Below are positions 1 through 9,007 of a DNA stretch of 47,119 nt, one piece after another. The position numbers and the translations under genes are program-made. The stretch comes from Syntrophorhabdus sp. PtaB.Bin047. GTDB taxonomy: Bacteria > Desulfobacterota > Syntrophorhabdia > Syntrophorhabdales > Syntrophorhabdaceae. The stretch lies in NCBI GenBank assembly GCA_002067235.1, contig MVQP01000013.1:1-47119 (forward strand), in the 5' to 3' direction. The notes below the pieces were generated by a model. It was not told the origin of the DNA. It saw only the letters and a list, made by a program, of their open reading frames with translations, and searched no databases. The first letter of the stretch is position 1; each line of letters starts with the position of its first letter.

Positions 1-94
1 AACCATGGAGGCGATGAAAGCCGCCCGGAGTGGCGAGCTTGTGACTGCCGGCGCTCCTGAGAACCTCCTTGAGAAGCTCAATGCGGGAGATTAG
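1..94 (+). CDS. RelB/DinJ-like antitoxin, C-terminal fragment (starts before window)
   Basis: Reading from base 2, about 30 codons run to a TAG at 92-94; the start lies before the window. The tail contains the segment APENLLEKLNAGD, which fits the short C-terminal end of RelB/DinJ-type antitoxins, but too little is visible for a family call from sequence alone. The assignment rests mainly on position: the following YafQ-like toxin gene starts at 81, inside the last codons of this gene, which is the usual translational coupling of antitoxin and toxin. The N-terminal DNA-binding half, which would autoregulate the operon, cannot be seen. Confidence 0.55.
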   Translation, partial: TMEAMKAARSGELVTAGAPENLLEKLNAGD

Positions 95-362
95 ATACAC
101 ATCCCGCTTCAAGCGCGATTACAGACGTGAAAAATCAGGACGGCACGGCAAGACCCTTGACGCCGACCTTATGCACGTCGTCGATCTGCTCGCATCAGAC
201 ATACCCCTGCCCATTCAGAGTGTCGATCATCCGTTGGTTGGCGAATGGGCCGATCACCGCGACTGTCACATCAGGCCCGATCTCATTCTGATCTACCGCA
301 AACCTGACAATGAACACCTGGATCTGGTTCGCCTGGGCTCGCACAGCGAACTCGGTTTCTGA
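81..362 (+). CDS. YafQ/RelE-type mRNA interferase toxin
   Basis: A 93-residue protein of typical length for YafQ toxins, which are ribosome-dependent endoribonucleases. It has the basic N-terminus YTSRFKRDYRR and the C-terminal hallmark stretch GEWADHRDCHIRPDLILIY followed by RLGSHSELGF. In E. coli YafQ the His, Asp and Phe residues of these segments form the active site, and they appear conserved here, so the toxin is probably intact. I chose the ATG at 81 because it overlaps the antitoxin stop by 14 nt. A TTG at 69 would add four residues with no better support. The gene is convergent with the CBS-domain gene at 411. The pair is probably a chromosomal type II toxin-antitoxin module. Confidence 0.85.
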   Translation: MREIRYTSRFKRDYRREKSGRHGKTLDADLMHVVDLLASDIPLPIQSVDHPLVGEWADHRDCHIRPDLILIYRKPDNEHLDLVRLGSHSELGF

Positions 363-410
363 TCAGATCCTGTCCCATTCCGACCGGATGCTCAGTCGCC
401 CCCATCTCTC

Positions 411-1700
411 TCACTTCACCCTTTCAAACTTGACCTTGACTATCCTTCGGCTGTCTATGTCGACGACGGTGAAGCGGTGGCGGCCGTGGTGGATGATCTC
501 GCCGCCCTTGGCGAGGCCCTGGAGCTGGGTGGTTATGAAGCCGCCCAAGGTCTCGTAGTCGGGGGATTCGGGGAGGTCGAGGTTCAGGCGGTCGTTGAGG
601 TCCCGAACGGAGTAGGATGCGTCGATGAGGTAGGAGCCGTCCCGTTGGCGCTCGATCTTGTCGTCGACGTCGGTCTCGTCCATGATCTCGCCGAAGATCT
701 CTTCCATGATGTCTTCGAGGGTGATGATGCCGACGGCCGAGCCGTACTCGTCGATGACGACCGCCAGGTGGCGGCGCGTGCGCTGCATTTGCTTGAGCAG
801 GACGCTGACCTCCATGGTGGCTGGAACGAAGAAGGGGCGCTTCAGGATCTTCTCCAGCTCGAAGGGCTCCTGGGTCCGCCAGATATGCCGTGTTATGTCC
901 TTCTGGTAGACAAAACCGATGACGTTGTCGAAGTTGTCCCGGTACACGGGGTAGCGGGAGAACTCGTTGCCTATGATGTAGTTCATGATGTTCTCCCTGC
1001 TGTCGTCCACATCGATGGCGTAGACGTTGGGGCGCGGCACCATGACCTCCCTCACGGAACGGTCGCTGAAATGGAAGACCCTGTTGATCAACTCCTCCTC
1101 GGTCTTGTCGAAGACGCCCTTGCGCCTCCCCTCTTCCAGGAGGATCTTGATCTCCGCCTCGCCGATGTGGTCCTCCCCCTTGCTGAGGTTCAGGGTCTTC
1201 ACGAGGAACAAGGTCGTGACGGAAAGGAAGTTGACGAATATCGAAAAGACACGCGACACCATGTTGAAGAAGGGCAGGACCGCGAGGGCCGCCCTCTCCT
1301 TGTAGCTGAGGCCCAGGTACTTCGGGACAAGTTCTCCGAACACGATGAAGAGATAGGTGAGGATACAGACAACGATCGCCACCGCGATGGATTCCGCGAA
1401 GGGCTTGAGAAACTCGACCCTGGCGATGACGGGCATGAGGTACTTCACGGCCATGAGGCCGCCGACCGCCGAGGCCAGGGTGCCGAAGAGGGTGATGCCG
1501 ATCTGAACCGTCGAAAGAAAGCGCTCCGGGTTCTCCTTGAGATTGAGGAGCATCTCCGTCTTCCGGTCCTTCCTCTTCCGGAGAAGCTCCTTTATCTTGC
1601 TCTTGCGCGAGGCGACAATGGCCGTCTCGGCGGCGGAAAAGACCCCGTTCAGGATAAGCAGTACGATAATGATAATTACGCCGGTCAGCGGATCGTCCAT
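411..1700 (-). CDS. CNNM/HlyC-CorC family membrane protein with paired CBS domains
   Basis: A 429-residue protein with the full CorC/HlyC-like layout. An N-terminal DUF21/CNNM membrane region (about residues 1-190) contains several hydrophobic helices and the motif NGVFSAAETAIVASRK. Two CBS domains (about 215-335) carry MVPRPNVYAID and LAVVIDEYGSAVGIITLEDI. A C-terminal CorC_HlyC domain (about 348-428) ends the protein. Family members are linked to Mg2+/Co2+ homeostasis or efflux in the inner membrane; the older 'haemolysin' name is not informative. The ATG at 1700 overlaps the stop codon of the upstream activase gene as ATGA, so the two genes are translationally coupled. A much longer upstream extension in this frame is only a shadow of the activase gene. 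Confidence 0.88.
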   Translation of the reverse strand: MDDPLTGVIIIIVLLILNGVFSAAETAIVASRKSKIKELLRKRKDRKTEMLLNLKENPERFLSTVQIGITLFGTLASAVGGLMAVKYLMPVIARVEFLKPFAESIAVAIVVCILTYLFIVFGELVPKYLGLSYKERAALAVLPFFNMVSRVFSIFVNFLSVTTLFLVKTLNLSKGEDHIGEAEIKILLEEGRRKGVFDKTEEELINRVFHFSDRSVREVMVPRPNVYAIDVDDSRENIMNYIIGNEFSRYPVYRDNFDNVIGFVYQKDITRHIWRTQEPFELEKILKRPFFVPATMEVSVLLKQMQRTRRHLAVVIDEYGSAVGIITLEDIMEEIFGEIMDETDVDDKIERQRDGSYLIDASYSVRDLNDRLNLDLPESPDYETLGGFITTQLQGLAKGGEIIHHGRHRFTVVDIDSRRIVKVKFERVK

Positions 1701-4700
1701 CAATCCCTTATGTGCTCCCTTACCTGGTGCATGAACGCCTCCAACCTTGTCAGGATGTTCGTCACGCCCTGGCCGTCGTAGGCTATGTTGATGACCGGTA
1801 TGTCGTGGTTCTGCTGGATGAGCCGCATGATGGCGCTCGACACGGTGCCGGGCATACAGGTGAAAGGCATGGCGTTGATGATCCCCGCGACCCCCTTGTG
1901 CACGAAATCGACGCTCTTCCCGACGGTGAGCACCGCCTCTCCCTCGAAGCTGTCGTGGATGTAAGGGCTCGCCTTTTCCAGGATGTCCTTTATCTTCGGC
2001 TCGGGCCCGTACTTGATGAAGGGAACGAATATGTCTTCCATCAGGTGCTCGTCCTTGCTCTGGATATACTCCGTTATGATGAAGCCGAGGACGCCGAGCA
2101 GGGTGTCCCTCTTTTTGCTCTTCCTCTTGCCCGTGTAGTTGACGTAGGATATCCATTCGCACACGGGCGCGAGCCACACCACGCCGCCTAAGTCCTCGAC
2201 GGTCCGTATGAGCTGGGAATTGCTGAACCTGTTGGACCGTATGTAGATCTCTCCCACGAGGCCTATCGTCGGCCTCTTCTCCTGGCGGCGCTCTATGGCC
2301 CTGAACTTCCCGAGAACATCCTTGAGCACAACGTCGATGTCCTTGGCGCCCTTCTCGATGCAGCGGCAGACATCGGCAAGCGCCCCGGCGTAGACCGCAT
2401 CCGTCGTCCCCGGCGCCCTTTCGTAGGGGCGCGTCTCGTGAAGGATCTTCGTCAGGAGATCCACGGCGACAACCGCCCGCCAGCCGAGCCGGGTAAATTT
2501 GCCCCCCACTATGTTGAGCTCCTTGTAGAACCGGTGGTCCTGGTTCGGCGCGTAAATGGGAACGTTGGCAAAACCGGCCTCGTCGAGGACCATCCTGTGG
2601 AAACGGTTGTACTGGCCGAACCGGCACGGCCCTTCGCCGGAAGGCATGAAGAAGGCGCTCTGCTCGGGGTCGAAATCATCGCCGCGGGCCGTCCTCAGCA
2701 TATCACCCGTCGTCAGAATGCAGGGATAGCACTCCTTTCCCGAGGTGAACCTGCGCCCCAGGAGCACGGTCTCCTCCGTCGATTCCTTCATGACCTCCGC
2801 GTTCACTCCGCAGGCGCGGAAAGCCGCGGCAAGCGTGTGAGAGTGGTCGGACATGTAAGGCACGTAGATCTTTCTCCGCCTCCCGTCCATCTCGAAGGGT
2901 GCCGCCCTGCGCTCGACAACCTTATCGTCGAACCGGGCGTTGTTGATGCTGTCGAGGAACGCCTCGAGCCTCGTGACTATCCCGGCGTCGGCGCTGTGCT
3001 CGTCTATCTCGAGAGACAGGTAAGGCTTGTTCCCCATGATCCTCTTGAAGAAGTGGGATATGAAGGAATCGGGACCGCAGCCAAAGCTGGTCACGTATAT
3101 GGCATAGAGGTTCCTGCTGCTCTTCACCGCCCGGGCCGCCTTCAAGATCTTCTGCCCGTAGCCCCAGTACATGTGTTCCAGGTCGACGGGATCCTCAATC
3201 ATGTCGTTCACGGGCAGCATGTCCATGGGTATCGCCGGGACGCCCAGGTTCATCAGTTTCTTGTGGATGTTGAGGTTCGCCCCCGCGTCGGCGCTGTTGT
3301 ATGGCCTGCCGACGATGACCATGACCTTGTCGTCCTCACGCATCTCGTCGAGAAAGGCCCTGCCCATCTCCGTGAGGCGCCGGTAGAAGGAATCCTGGAC
3401 GTGACGCGCCGCCTCGAAGGCCTTTTTCACGCTCCTTTTCGACTTGCCGAAGGACTTGAAGTGCTCCACCAGATTGGCGAGGACAGCGTCGTCACCCTCC
3501 CCGAAGCGGATGACCGGTGTCAGAACCCGGGCCTGTCTGTCGTCGAAATCGATGGAACCCTTTATCGTGTAGGGAAGAGACTGCGCGTAAGGACAGGCGA
3601 AGGAGTTCCTTGCATGCTTCGACGGTTTCCTGAGGCTGATCACGCTGGGGATGAAGATATTGTCGATCCCCTTCTGAAGAAGGTTCATCACGTGTCCGTG
3701 GGCGAGCTTTATGGGGAAGCAGCTCTCCACGATAATGTTCTCCACGCCGTCCCTGATGGTCTTCTTGTTCGTCACGTCGGAAACAACGACGTCGAACCCC
3801 AGTTCCGTCAGGAAGCTCTTCCAGAACGGCAGAAGCTCATGCATGTGGAGGACCTTCGGTATGCCTATCGTGGGCTTTCCCGCCTTCCTGTCGTAGATCT
3901 CGTTGAGGATCTCCTCCCGCATCGAGAAGAGGTCCGCCATTTCCTTCTTTTCACCCCTGCGCACGACATCGTACTTTTCACACCTGCTGCCGTAGTACAG
4001 GGGGGTCTCTTTCTCGACGGTTACCTTGCGTATCTCGCAAAGGTTCTCGCACCCCTTGCATTCGAAGGTGTCGACGGTGTAGGGCCTCTTGCTGAGGTCA
4101 AAACCCTTGAAACCGCTCTTCTCCCAGTTCTTCTCCTTCATCGCCAGGATGGCAACGCCGATGGCGCCCGTCACGTCGTGGTGGGGAGGGACCGTTATCG
4201 GCATGCCCAGCACCTTTTCGAAGGCCGCGACGACGCCCTTGTTAAAGGCCGTGCCGCCCTGGAAGAATATCCGCCTGCCCACCCTTCTGTCGACGACGAC
4301 CTTGTTGAGGTAGTTCTGGACGATGGAATAGGCAAGCCCCGAGACGATGTCCTCCCTGTCGGCACCCCGCTGCTGCTGGTGGATGACGTCGGATTCGATG
4401 AAAACCGTGCACCGCTCCCCCATCTTCACCGGTTTCTTCGAGTTGAGGGCCAGGGCGCCGAACTCCTCCTTGATGGAGATGTCGAGCCTCTCCGCCTGCT
4501 CTTCAAGGAAGGAGCCCGTGCCCGCCGCACAGGCCTTGTTCATCTCGAAATCTACTATCACGCCGTTGTCGATGCTGATGTACTTCGAATCCTGGCCGCC
4601 TATCTCGAAGATGGTGTCCACTCCGGGGTCGATGGCTATCGCCGCCTGCGCCTGGGCGGTGATCTCGTTGCGGACGATGTCGGCGCCGATGAAATCGGCC

Positions 4701-5845
4701 GTAAGGTAACGGCCCGACCCCGTGGTGCCGGAGCCGACGATCTCCACCATATCGCCAACCTCCTCCCCTATCTCGGCAAGCCCCCTCTTGACAGCTTCGA
4801 GCGGCCGGCCTTCCGTCATGAGGTACCTCTTGGCAAGGATATTCCTTTCTTTGTCGATGACAACGAGGTTCGTGCTGATGGACCCCACGTCCACACCCAG
4901 GTATACCTTCGTCTTTCCCGTCACGGGCTTCATGTCGTAGGCCACGTTCATGTTCGCGGCCGAGAGGGTCAGCGGCTCGTGGGTGGCCTCCTGCCTTTCC
5001 TCGCTGAGATAGGCGTTGAGCCTGTCAAGACCGGCAAAGGGGACCTTGAGCGACGGATCTTGAAGGACCGCGTAGACTGCCCCCGCGGCGCCGACGGACG
5101 TGAAGTTCTCGGGGACGAAGAAGGTGTCCTCCGTCAGTCCGAACACGTCCCTGAGGGCACCCCTCATCCCGGCGTTTGCCGCCACGCCGCCGATGAACGC
5201 GACTGGCGTCCTCACATCCTTGCCCTTGGCAATATTGCCCTTGAAGTTGCGCGCCAGGGCGTAGCACAGCCCCGCGACTATCTCGTAATCGGGCGTCGCG
5301 ATCTGTTGGAGGTGGATCATATCCGATTTCGCGAAGACGGTGCACCGGCCTGCTATGCGCGGCACGTTCTTCGCCTTCAGGGCCACTTCGCTGAATTCCT
5401 CTATGGTGAACCTCAGGCGCGACGCCTGCTGGTCGAGGAAAGACCCCGTCCCGGCGGCGCAGAGCGCGTTCATCGAGAAATCCTTAACGCGCAGGGGAAC
5501 ACCCTTTCTTCCGGAAGGCTCGAAGACGATCAGCTTCGAATCCTCTCCACCGATGTCGATGACACTTCCCGTGGACGGGTACAGGTTGCCCATGGCCCGT
5601 GAAATGGCGACGATCTCGTTCACAAAAGCCGCTCCCACGAGGGACGCGAAGACCTTCGCCCCGGTCCCCGTCGTCGCGATAAACTCCACCGCATAGGTTC
5701 CGGCGGCCTCCTCGATGGCCTCCTTCGCCGCGACAAAAGGCTTCCCCTTATGACGGATATACTGAGACCTGACGACCTTCCCGTTCTCGTTGACAACCGC
5801 AACGTTCACGCTAACCGAACCGATATCTATACCCAGCCTGTACAT
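1700..5845 (-). CDS. Large fused acyl-CoA dehydratase activase-related protein (two BcrA/D-BadF/G ATPase domains + DUF2229 + HgdB-like region)
   Basis: A 1381-residue protein. It has two ASKHA ATPase modules of the 2-hydroxyacyl-CoA dehydratase/benzoyl-CoA reductase activator type. Module 1 starts GIDIGSVSVNVAVV and has CAAGTGSFLDQQ (Cys129) and GRCTVFAKSD (Cys168). Module 2 starts GVDVGSISTNLVV and has CAAGTGSFLEEQ (Cys439) and ERCTVFIESD (Cys479). In HgdC-type activators the matching cysteines hold a [4Fe-4S] cluster at a dimer interface, so two modules may make an internal pseudo-dimer. A Cys-rich linker (ECKGCENLC, about 650) leads to a DUF2229 domain (about 700-920, IGIPKVLHMHELLPFW) and a C-terminal dehydratase-subunit-like region. 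The ATG at 5845 follows a GGGGGAAAG ribosome site; the frame stays open 55 codons upstream without support. The physiological substrate is unknown. An anaerobic lifestyle is inferred. Confidence 0.87.
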   Translation of the reverse strand: MYRLGIDIGSVSVNVAVVNENGKVVRSQYIRHKGKPFVAAKEAIEEAAGTYAVEFIATTGTGAKVFASLVGAAFVNEIVAISRAMGNLYPSTGSVIDIGGEDSKLIVFEPSGRKGVPLRVKDFSMNALCAAGTGSFLDQQASRLRFTIEEFSEVALKAKNVPRIAGRCTVFAKSDMIHLQQIATPDYEIVAGLCYALARNFKGNIAKGKDVRTPVAFIGGVAANAGMRGALRDVFGLTEDTFFVPENFTSVGAAGAVYAVLQDPSLKVPFAGLDRLNAYLSEERQEATHEPLTLSAANMNVAYDMKPVTGKTKVYLGVDVGSISTNLVVIDKERNILAKRYLMTEGRPLEAVKRGLAEIGEEVGDMVEIVGSGTTGSGRYLTADFIGADIVRNEITAQAQAAIAIDPGVDTIFEIGGQDSKYISIDNGVIVDFEMNKACAAGTGSFLEEQAERLDISIKEEFGALALNSKKPVKMGERCTVFIESDVIHQQQRGADREDIVSGLAYSIVQNYLNKVVVDRRVGRRIFFQGGTAFNKGVVAAFEKVLGMPITVPPHHDVTGAIGVAILAMKEKNWEKSGFKGFDLSKRPYTVDTFECKGCENLCEIRKVTVEKETPLYYGSRCEKYDVVRRGEKKEMADLFSMREEILNEIYDRKAGKPTIGIPKVLHMHELLPFWKSFLTELGFDVVVSDVTNKKTIRDGVENIIVESCFPIKLAHGHVMNLLQKGIDNIFIPSVISLRKPSKHARNSFACPYAQSLPYTIKGSIDFDDRQARVLTPVIRFGEGDDAVLANLVEHFKSFGKSKRSVKKAFEAARHVQDSFYRRLTEMGRAFLDEMREDDKVMVIVGRPYNSADAGANLNIHKKLMNLGVPAIPMDMLPVNDMIEDPVDLEHMYWGYGQKILKAARAVKSSRNLYAIYVTSFGCGPDSFISHFFKRIMGNKPYLSLEIDEHSADAGIVTRLEAFLDSINNARFDDKVVERRAAPFEMDGRRRKIYVPYMSDHSHTLAAAFRACGVNAEVMKESTEETVLLGRRFTSGKECYPCILTTGDMLRTARGDDFDPEQSAFFMPSGEGPCRFGQYNRFHRMVLDEAGFANVPIYAPNQDHRFYKELNIVGGKFTRLGWRAVVAVDLLTKILHETRPYERAPGTTDAVYAGALADVCRCIEKGAKDIDVVLKDVLGKFRAIERRQEKRPTIGLVGEIYIRSNRFSNSQLIRTVEDLGGVVWLAPVCEWISYVNYTGKRKSKKRDTLLGVLGFIITEYIQSKDEHLMEDIFVPFIKYGPEPKIKDILEKASPYIHDSFEGEAVLTVGKSVDFVHKGVAGIINAMPFTCMPGTVSSAIMRLIQQNHDIPVINIAYDGQGVTNILTRLEAFMHQVREHIRD

Positions 5846-5868
5846 ATCGCTTTCCCCCAAGTGGTCAA

Positions 5869-5929
5869 CACAACTGGATTTTATGGGAATGTTGTGATAA
5901 GTATAATACAAAAAACCTTTTGCCAACAA
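5869..5929 (-). promoter_or_regulatory. Candidate sigma-70 promoter and operator-like inverted repeat upstream of the activase gene
   Basis: On the minus strand, TTGTTG (5924-5929) and TATACT (5900-5905) are separated by 18 nt. This is a plausible -35/-10 pair reading toward the activase start at 5845. Just downstream, CACAAC (5869-5874) and GTTGTG (5891-5896) form an inverted repeat with 16 nt between the arms, over the likely transcription start. It could be an operator. The 145-bp gap is shared with the divergent acylphosphatase gene. Confidence 0.4.
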
Positions 5930-5990
5930 TAAAATGTTCGCGGACGGGCGTTGGCGGGTTTTTCGGCATCCTTGAGGTCGCTTCTTCACC

Positions 5991-6266
5991 ATGCAGGCAA
6001 GAGCGCACATAGTCGTACACGGAGTAGTACAGGGCGTCTTCTTTCGCTACAGCACCCAGCGCGAGGCAGAGGGCCTCGGGCTGACGGGCTGGGTCAGGAA
6101 CCTCCCCGACGGCGGCGTTGAGATCGTCTGTGAGGGTGAGAAAGACGCCGTCGAGAAGCTGGTCGCCTGGTCCCGCACAGGCCCGCGGGGCGCCTTCGTC
6201 GAGACAGCCGACGTGTCCTGGGAAGACCATACCGGCAGGTTCCTTACCTTTGAGATCAGATACTGA
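5991..6266 (+). CDS. acyP: Acylphosphatase
   Basis: A 91-residue protein of normal length for the family. It has the active-site signature VVHGVVQGVFFRYSTQREAE: the Arg of the GVFFR loop binds the acyl phosphate. The second signature, GWVRNLPDGGVEI, includes the catalytic Asn. The enzyme hydrolyses carboxyl-phosphate bonds such as in acetyl phosphate or 1,3-bisphosphoglycerate in the cytoplasm. It is the first gene of a tightly packed plus-strand run into the haem genes, although no functional link to haem is known. Confidence 0.93.
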   Translation: MQARAHIVVHGVVQGVFFRYSTQREAEGLGLTGWVRNLPDGGVEIVCEGEKDAVEKLVAWSRTGPRGAFVETADVSWEDHTGRFLTFEIRY

Positions 6267-6894
6267 CAAACATCATTACTATCCCCTCTTCCTCGACGTG
6301 TCGGGAAAGGAATGCCTTGTCGTCGGCGGCGGGAGCGTCGCCGAGCGCAAGGCCCTGATGCTCCTCAAGTTCAACGCTTCGGTGACCGTTGTGAGCCCGA
6401 AGGTAACGAAGAGATTGTCGGACCTCGCCAACAGGGGGGTTCTGCGCCTTCTCTTGCGGAGATACCGCGCGGGCGACCTCGACAACGCGGCGGTGGTGTT
6501 CGCCTGCACCGACGACAGGGGCACGAACGGCGCCGTGCGCGAGGACGCGGTGAAGAAGGGCGTCCTTATCAATGTGGTAGACAAACCGAAAGAGTGCGAT
6601 TTCATCGTCCCCTCCATCATCAGGAAAGGGGACGTGACGATAGCCATATCCACGTCGGGGGTCCTCCCCATGGCGTCAAAGAAGATACGCCAGGCCATCG
6701 AGAAGACGGTGACGAAGGACTACGTCGCCTACACGCGCATCATCGGCGCCCTGAGACGGCACCTCATGGATACCGTCCCCGACCCCTCGAGGCGCAAGGC
6801 CATCATGAAGGGCATAGCCTCCATGGAGGTGGGCGACGTCGTCAGGCGCGGCCTCAAGGGCATGAAGAAGGTGCTCGGCGAAGGTCTGTCATGA
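6250..6894 (+). CDS. Precorrin-2 dehydrogenase / sirohydrochlorin ferrochelatase-type protein (CysG N-terminal/Met8 family)
   Basis: The protein begins near YYPLFLDVSGKECLVVGGGS, the NAD-binding Rossmann signature of the siroheme synthase N-terminal domain. ACTDDRGTN, which holds the conserved active-site Asp region, and CDFIVPSIIRKGDVTIAIST follow. It lacks the uroporphyrinogen methyltransferase half of full CysG, so it resembles stand-alone Met8/SirC-like enzymes that convert precorrin-2 to sirohydrochlorin, perhaps with iron insertion. The start is uncertain. There is no ATG near the conserved N-terminus; a TTG at 6250, preceded by GGCAGG at suitable spacing, overlaps acyP by 17 nt and gives 214 residues. 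The alternative GTG at 6298 would cut off the first strand. The stop overlaps the next ATG (ATGA). Confidence 0.85.
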   Translation: MRSDTDKHHYYPLFLDVSGKECLVVGGGSVAERKALMLLKFNASVTVVSPKVTKRLSDLANRGVLRLLLRRYRAGDLDNAAVVFACTDDRGTNGAVREDAVKKGVLINVVDKPKECDFIVPSIIRKGDVTIAISTSGVLPMASKKIRQAIEKTVTKDYVAYTRIIGALRRHLMDTVPDPSRRKAIMKGIASMEVGDVVRRGLKGMKKVLGEGLS

Positions 6895-7706
6895 ACGTTT
6901 ACCTTTACAACACGGCCCTCGGGCTCTATCTCGCGTCCACCTTCGTCTATGCCGTGAGCCTCGCTTCGAACAGGCCGCGCTTCGAGAAGCCGGGGTATTA
7001 CCTTCTCGCCGCCGCCTTCGTGCTCCACTTCGCCTCCACGGTGGCGCGCTTCTTCGAGGCCGGCTACACACCCATCACGAACATCTACGAATCCCTCTCC
7101 TTCCTGGCGTTGTGCATCGCCGGTTTCTTCATATATATAAGGAAGGCCTACCACGTGGAGATGGTGGGAAGCATCATCGCACCCCTTGTCTCCCTCATCG
7201 TCATCATGTCGCTCGGCTTCTCGAGCGAGATACGGCCGCTCATCCCGGCCCTGAGGAGCGCATGGCTTCCCGTCCACACCGTCCTCTCGTTCCTGGGGAA
7301 CGGGATATTCGTCGTCGGTTTCTTCATATCCATCCTCTATCTCGTCATAGAGAAGGAGATCAAGAGAAAGAGGTCCTTCCTATTCTCCGACAGGTTCCCC
7401 TCCCTCGAGACCCTGGACAGGATAAATTACCGGTGCATGTCCCTGGGCTTTCCCTTCCTCACCGCCGGCATAATAACGGGCTCCATCTGGGCCGGTTTTG
7501 CCTGGGGCTCTTACTGGAGGTGGGACCCCAAGGAGACATGGTCGCTCATCACGTGGATAGTCTACGCCATCCTCTTTCATAACAGGCTCGCCCTCGGGTG
7601 GAGGGGAAGAAGGACAGCCTACATGATGATCCTCGGTTTCCTTCTCGTCCTTTTCACGTTCCTCGGGGTGAACTTCCTCCTCAAGGGCCTGCATACCTAC
7701 GTGTGA
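6891..7706 (+). CDS. CcsA/CcsB/HemX-like cytochrome c assembly membrane protein
   Basis: A 271-residue polytopic membrane protein with about eight hydrophobic segments. It carries the haem-handling WWD-type motif WAGFAWGSYWRWDPKETW (about residues 200-217) and an upstream TNIYESLSF segment typical of CcsA/HemX proteins. System II CcsA moves haem across the membrane for attachment to apocytochromes c. HemX-like members often stand directly before hemA, as here, and may influence glutamyl-tRNA reductase level. The start overlaps the previous stop as ATGA; hemA follows after 2 nt. No CcsB/ResB partner is visible, so export of haem to cytochromes is probable but not proven here. Confidence 0.87.
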   Translation: MNVYLYNTALGLYLASTFVYAVSLASNRPRFEKPGYYLLAAAFVLHFASTVARFFEAGYTPITNIYESLSFLALCIAGFFIYIRKAYHVEMVGSIIAPLVSLIVIMSLGFSSEIRPLIPALRSAWLPVHTVLSFLGNGIFVVGFFISILYLVIEKEIKRKRSFLFSDRFPSLETLDRINYRCMSLGFPFLTAGIITGSIWAGFAWGSYWRWDPKETWSLITWIVYAILFHNRLALGWRGRRTAYMMILGFLLVLFTFLGVNFLLKGLHTYV

Positions 7707-7708
7707 CC

Positions 7709-9007
7709 ATGAAGAAACAGGCGATCGGCATACTCGGACTCAATCACAACACGGCGCCCCTCAAGGTGCGGGAGAAACTCTACATCAAAGAGGAATCCAT
7801 ACCGGGGCTCCTGAAGAGGATACGTGAAGAGGGCGTTCCGGAATCGGTCATCGTCTCCACCTGCAACAGGACGGAGATCTATTTCTCCGGCGGGGACACG
7901 CGGGAGATGGCGGAGAAGGTCCGCCGGGTGCTCTCCGACGTCTTCACGGCACCCGATGACTGGTTTACGGACTACATGTACAGCCTCTCCGGCGAAGAAG
8001 CCTTCCGCCATCTCTTCCTCGTCGCCTCCGGCCTCGACTCCATGGTCATCGGCGAACCGGAGATACTGGGCCAGGTGAAGGACGCATACCGTATCGCCGC
8101 TTCGGCAAGATCGACCGGGTTTTTCCTCAACAAGACCTTCCACAAGACATTCAACGTCGCGAAGCGCATAAGGACGGAGACGCGGATCGGCTACAATCCC
8201 CTGTCCATCAGTTCCATGGCCGTGGAGCTCGCCAGGCGCATATTCGGGACCCTCGACAAAAAGAAGATACTCGTCATCGGCGCCGGAGAGATGTGCGAGG
8301 TGGCCCTGAAGTACTTTCAGAAGGAGGGGATCTCCGATATTCTCATCACCAACAGGACCTATGGCAAGGCGCAGAAACTGGCCGAGGAGATAATCGGCAA
8401 GGCCAGACCCTTCGAGACGCTCTTCGACCTTATCGTCGATGTTGACATGGTCCTTGCCTCCACGGGGTCCGAGGAACCCCTCATCGATCCCGTGAGGCTC
8501 CAGACGGTGATGAAGAAAAGGAAGAACAGGCCCATATTCTTCATCGATATCGCCGTCCCCCGCGACGTCGATCCCGCCGTCAACGACATGGACAACGTCT
8601 ACCTCTACGACATAGACGACCTCAAGGAACTCTCCCAGAAGCACCTCTCCGACAGGGTCAGGGAGTCCGAGAAGGCCCAGGTCATCATCGATGACGAGGC
8701 GGCGCGGTTCTCCGACTGGCTGAGGAAGGTGGACGTCAATCCCCTCATCAGCCACATCATGGGCCGGGCCGAAGAGATAAGGACAAAGGAGATGAAGAGG
8801 GCCCTCGGCAAAATGGGGGTCAGCGATGATGAGACGGTGAATAATATCGACGCCATGACGAGGGCGCTCATGAATAAGCTGGTCCATCCTTACCTCGCGC
8901 TCCTCAAGGAGAACGGGGACCCTGCCGTGTTCGACACGCTGAAGAAGCTCTTTCAATTCGAGGACAACGATGAAGAAGACATGGATAGTGGGGACGAGGG
9001 GCTCTAA
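7709..9007 (+). CDS. hemA: Glutamyl-tRNA reductase
   Basis: A 432-residue protein of family length. It contains GLNHNTAPLKVREKL at the N-terminus and the catalytic cysteine segment VSTCNRTEIYF (about residue 50). GEPEILGQVKDAY follows, with the NADPH-binding site KKILVIGAGEMCEVALKYF and a C-terminal dimerisation helix region. It reduces glutamyl-tRNA(Glu) to glutamate-1-semialdehyde, the first committed step of the C5 tetrapyrrole route. The ATG at 7709 is 2 nt after the CcsA-like stop. The gene end overlaps hemC by 38 nt in another frame, so hemC is probably translated by coupling. The acidic tail EDNDEEDMDSGDEGL is encoded in that overlap. Confidence 0.96.
   Translation: MKKQAIGILGLNHNTAPLKVREKLYIKEESIPGLLKRIREEGVPESVIVSTCNRTEIYFSGGDTREMAEKVRRVLSDVFTAPDDWFTDYMYSLSGEEAFRHLFLVASGLDSMVIGEPEILGQVKDAYRIAASARSTGFFLNKTFHKTFNVAKRIRTETRIGYNPLSISSMAVELARRIFGTLDKKKILVIGAGEMCEVALKYFQKEGISDILITNRTYGKAQKLAEEIIGKARPFETLFDLIVDVDMVLASTGSEEPLIDPVRLQTVMKKRKNRPIFFIDIAVPRDVDPAVNDMDNVYLYDIDDLKELSQKHLSDRVRESEKAQVIIDDEAARFSDWLRKVDVNPLISHIMGRAEEIRTKEMKRALGKMGVSDDETVNNIDAMTRALMNKLVHPYLALLKENGDPAVFDTLKKLFQFEDNDEEDMDSGDEGL

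Noticed and set aside
310..558. 82-codon plus-strand frame overlapping the toxin end
   Set aside because: Overlaps both the toxin gene and the CBS gene in other frames, with no motif.
2438..5602. 1054-codon open frame on the plus strand opposite the activase gene
   Set aside because: It lies entirely antisense to a gene with clear motifs. Open antisense frames are expected with high GC and strong codon bias, and the translation shows no family motif.
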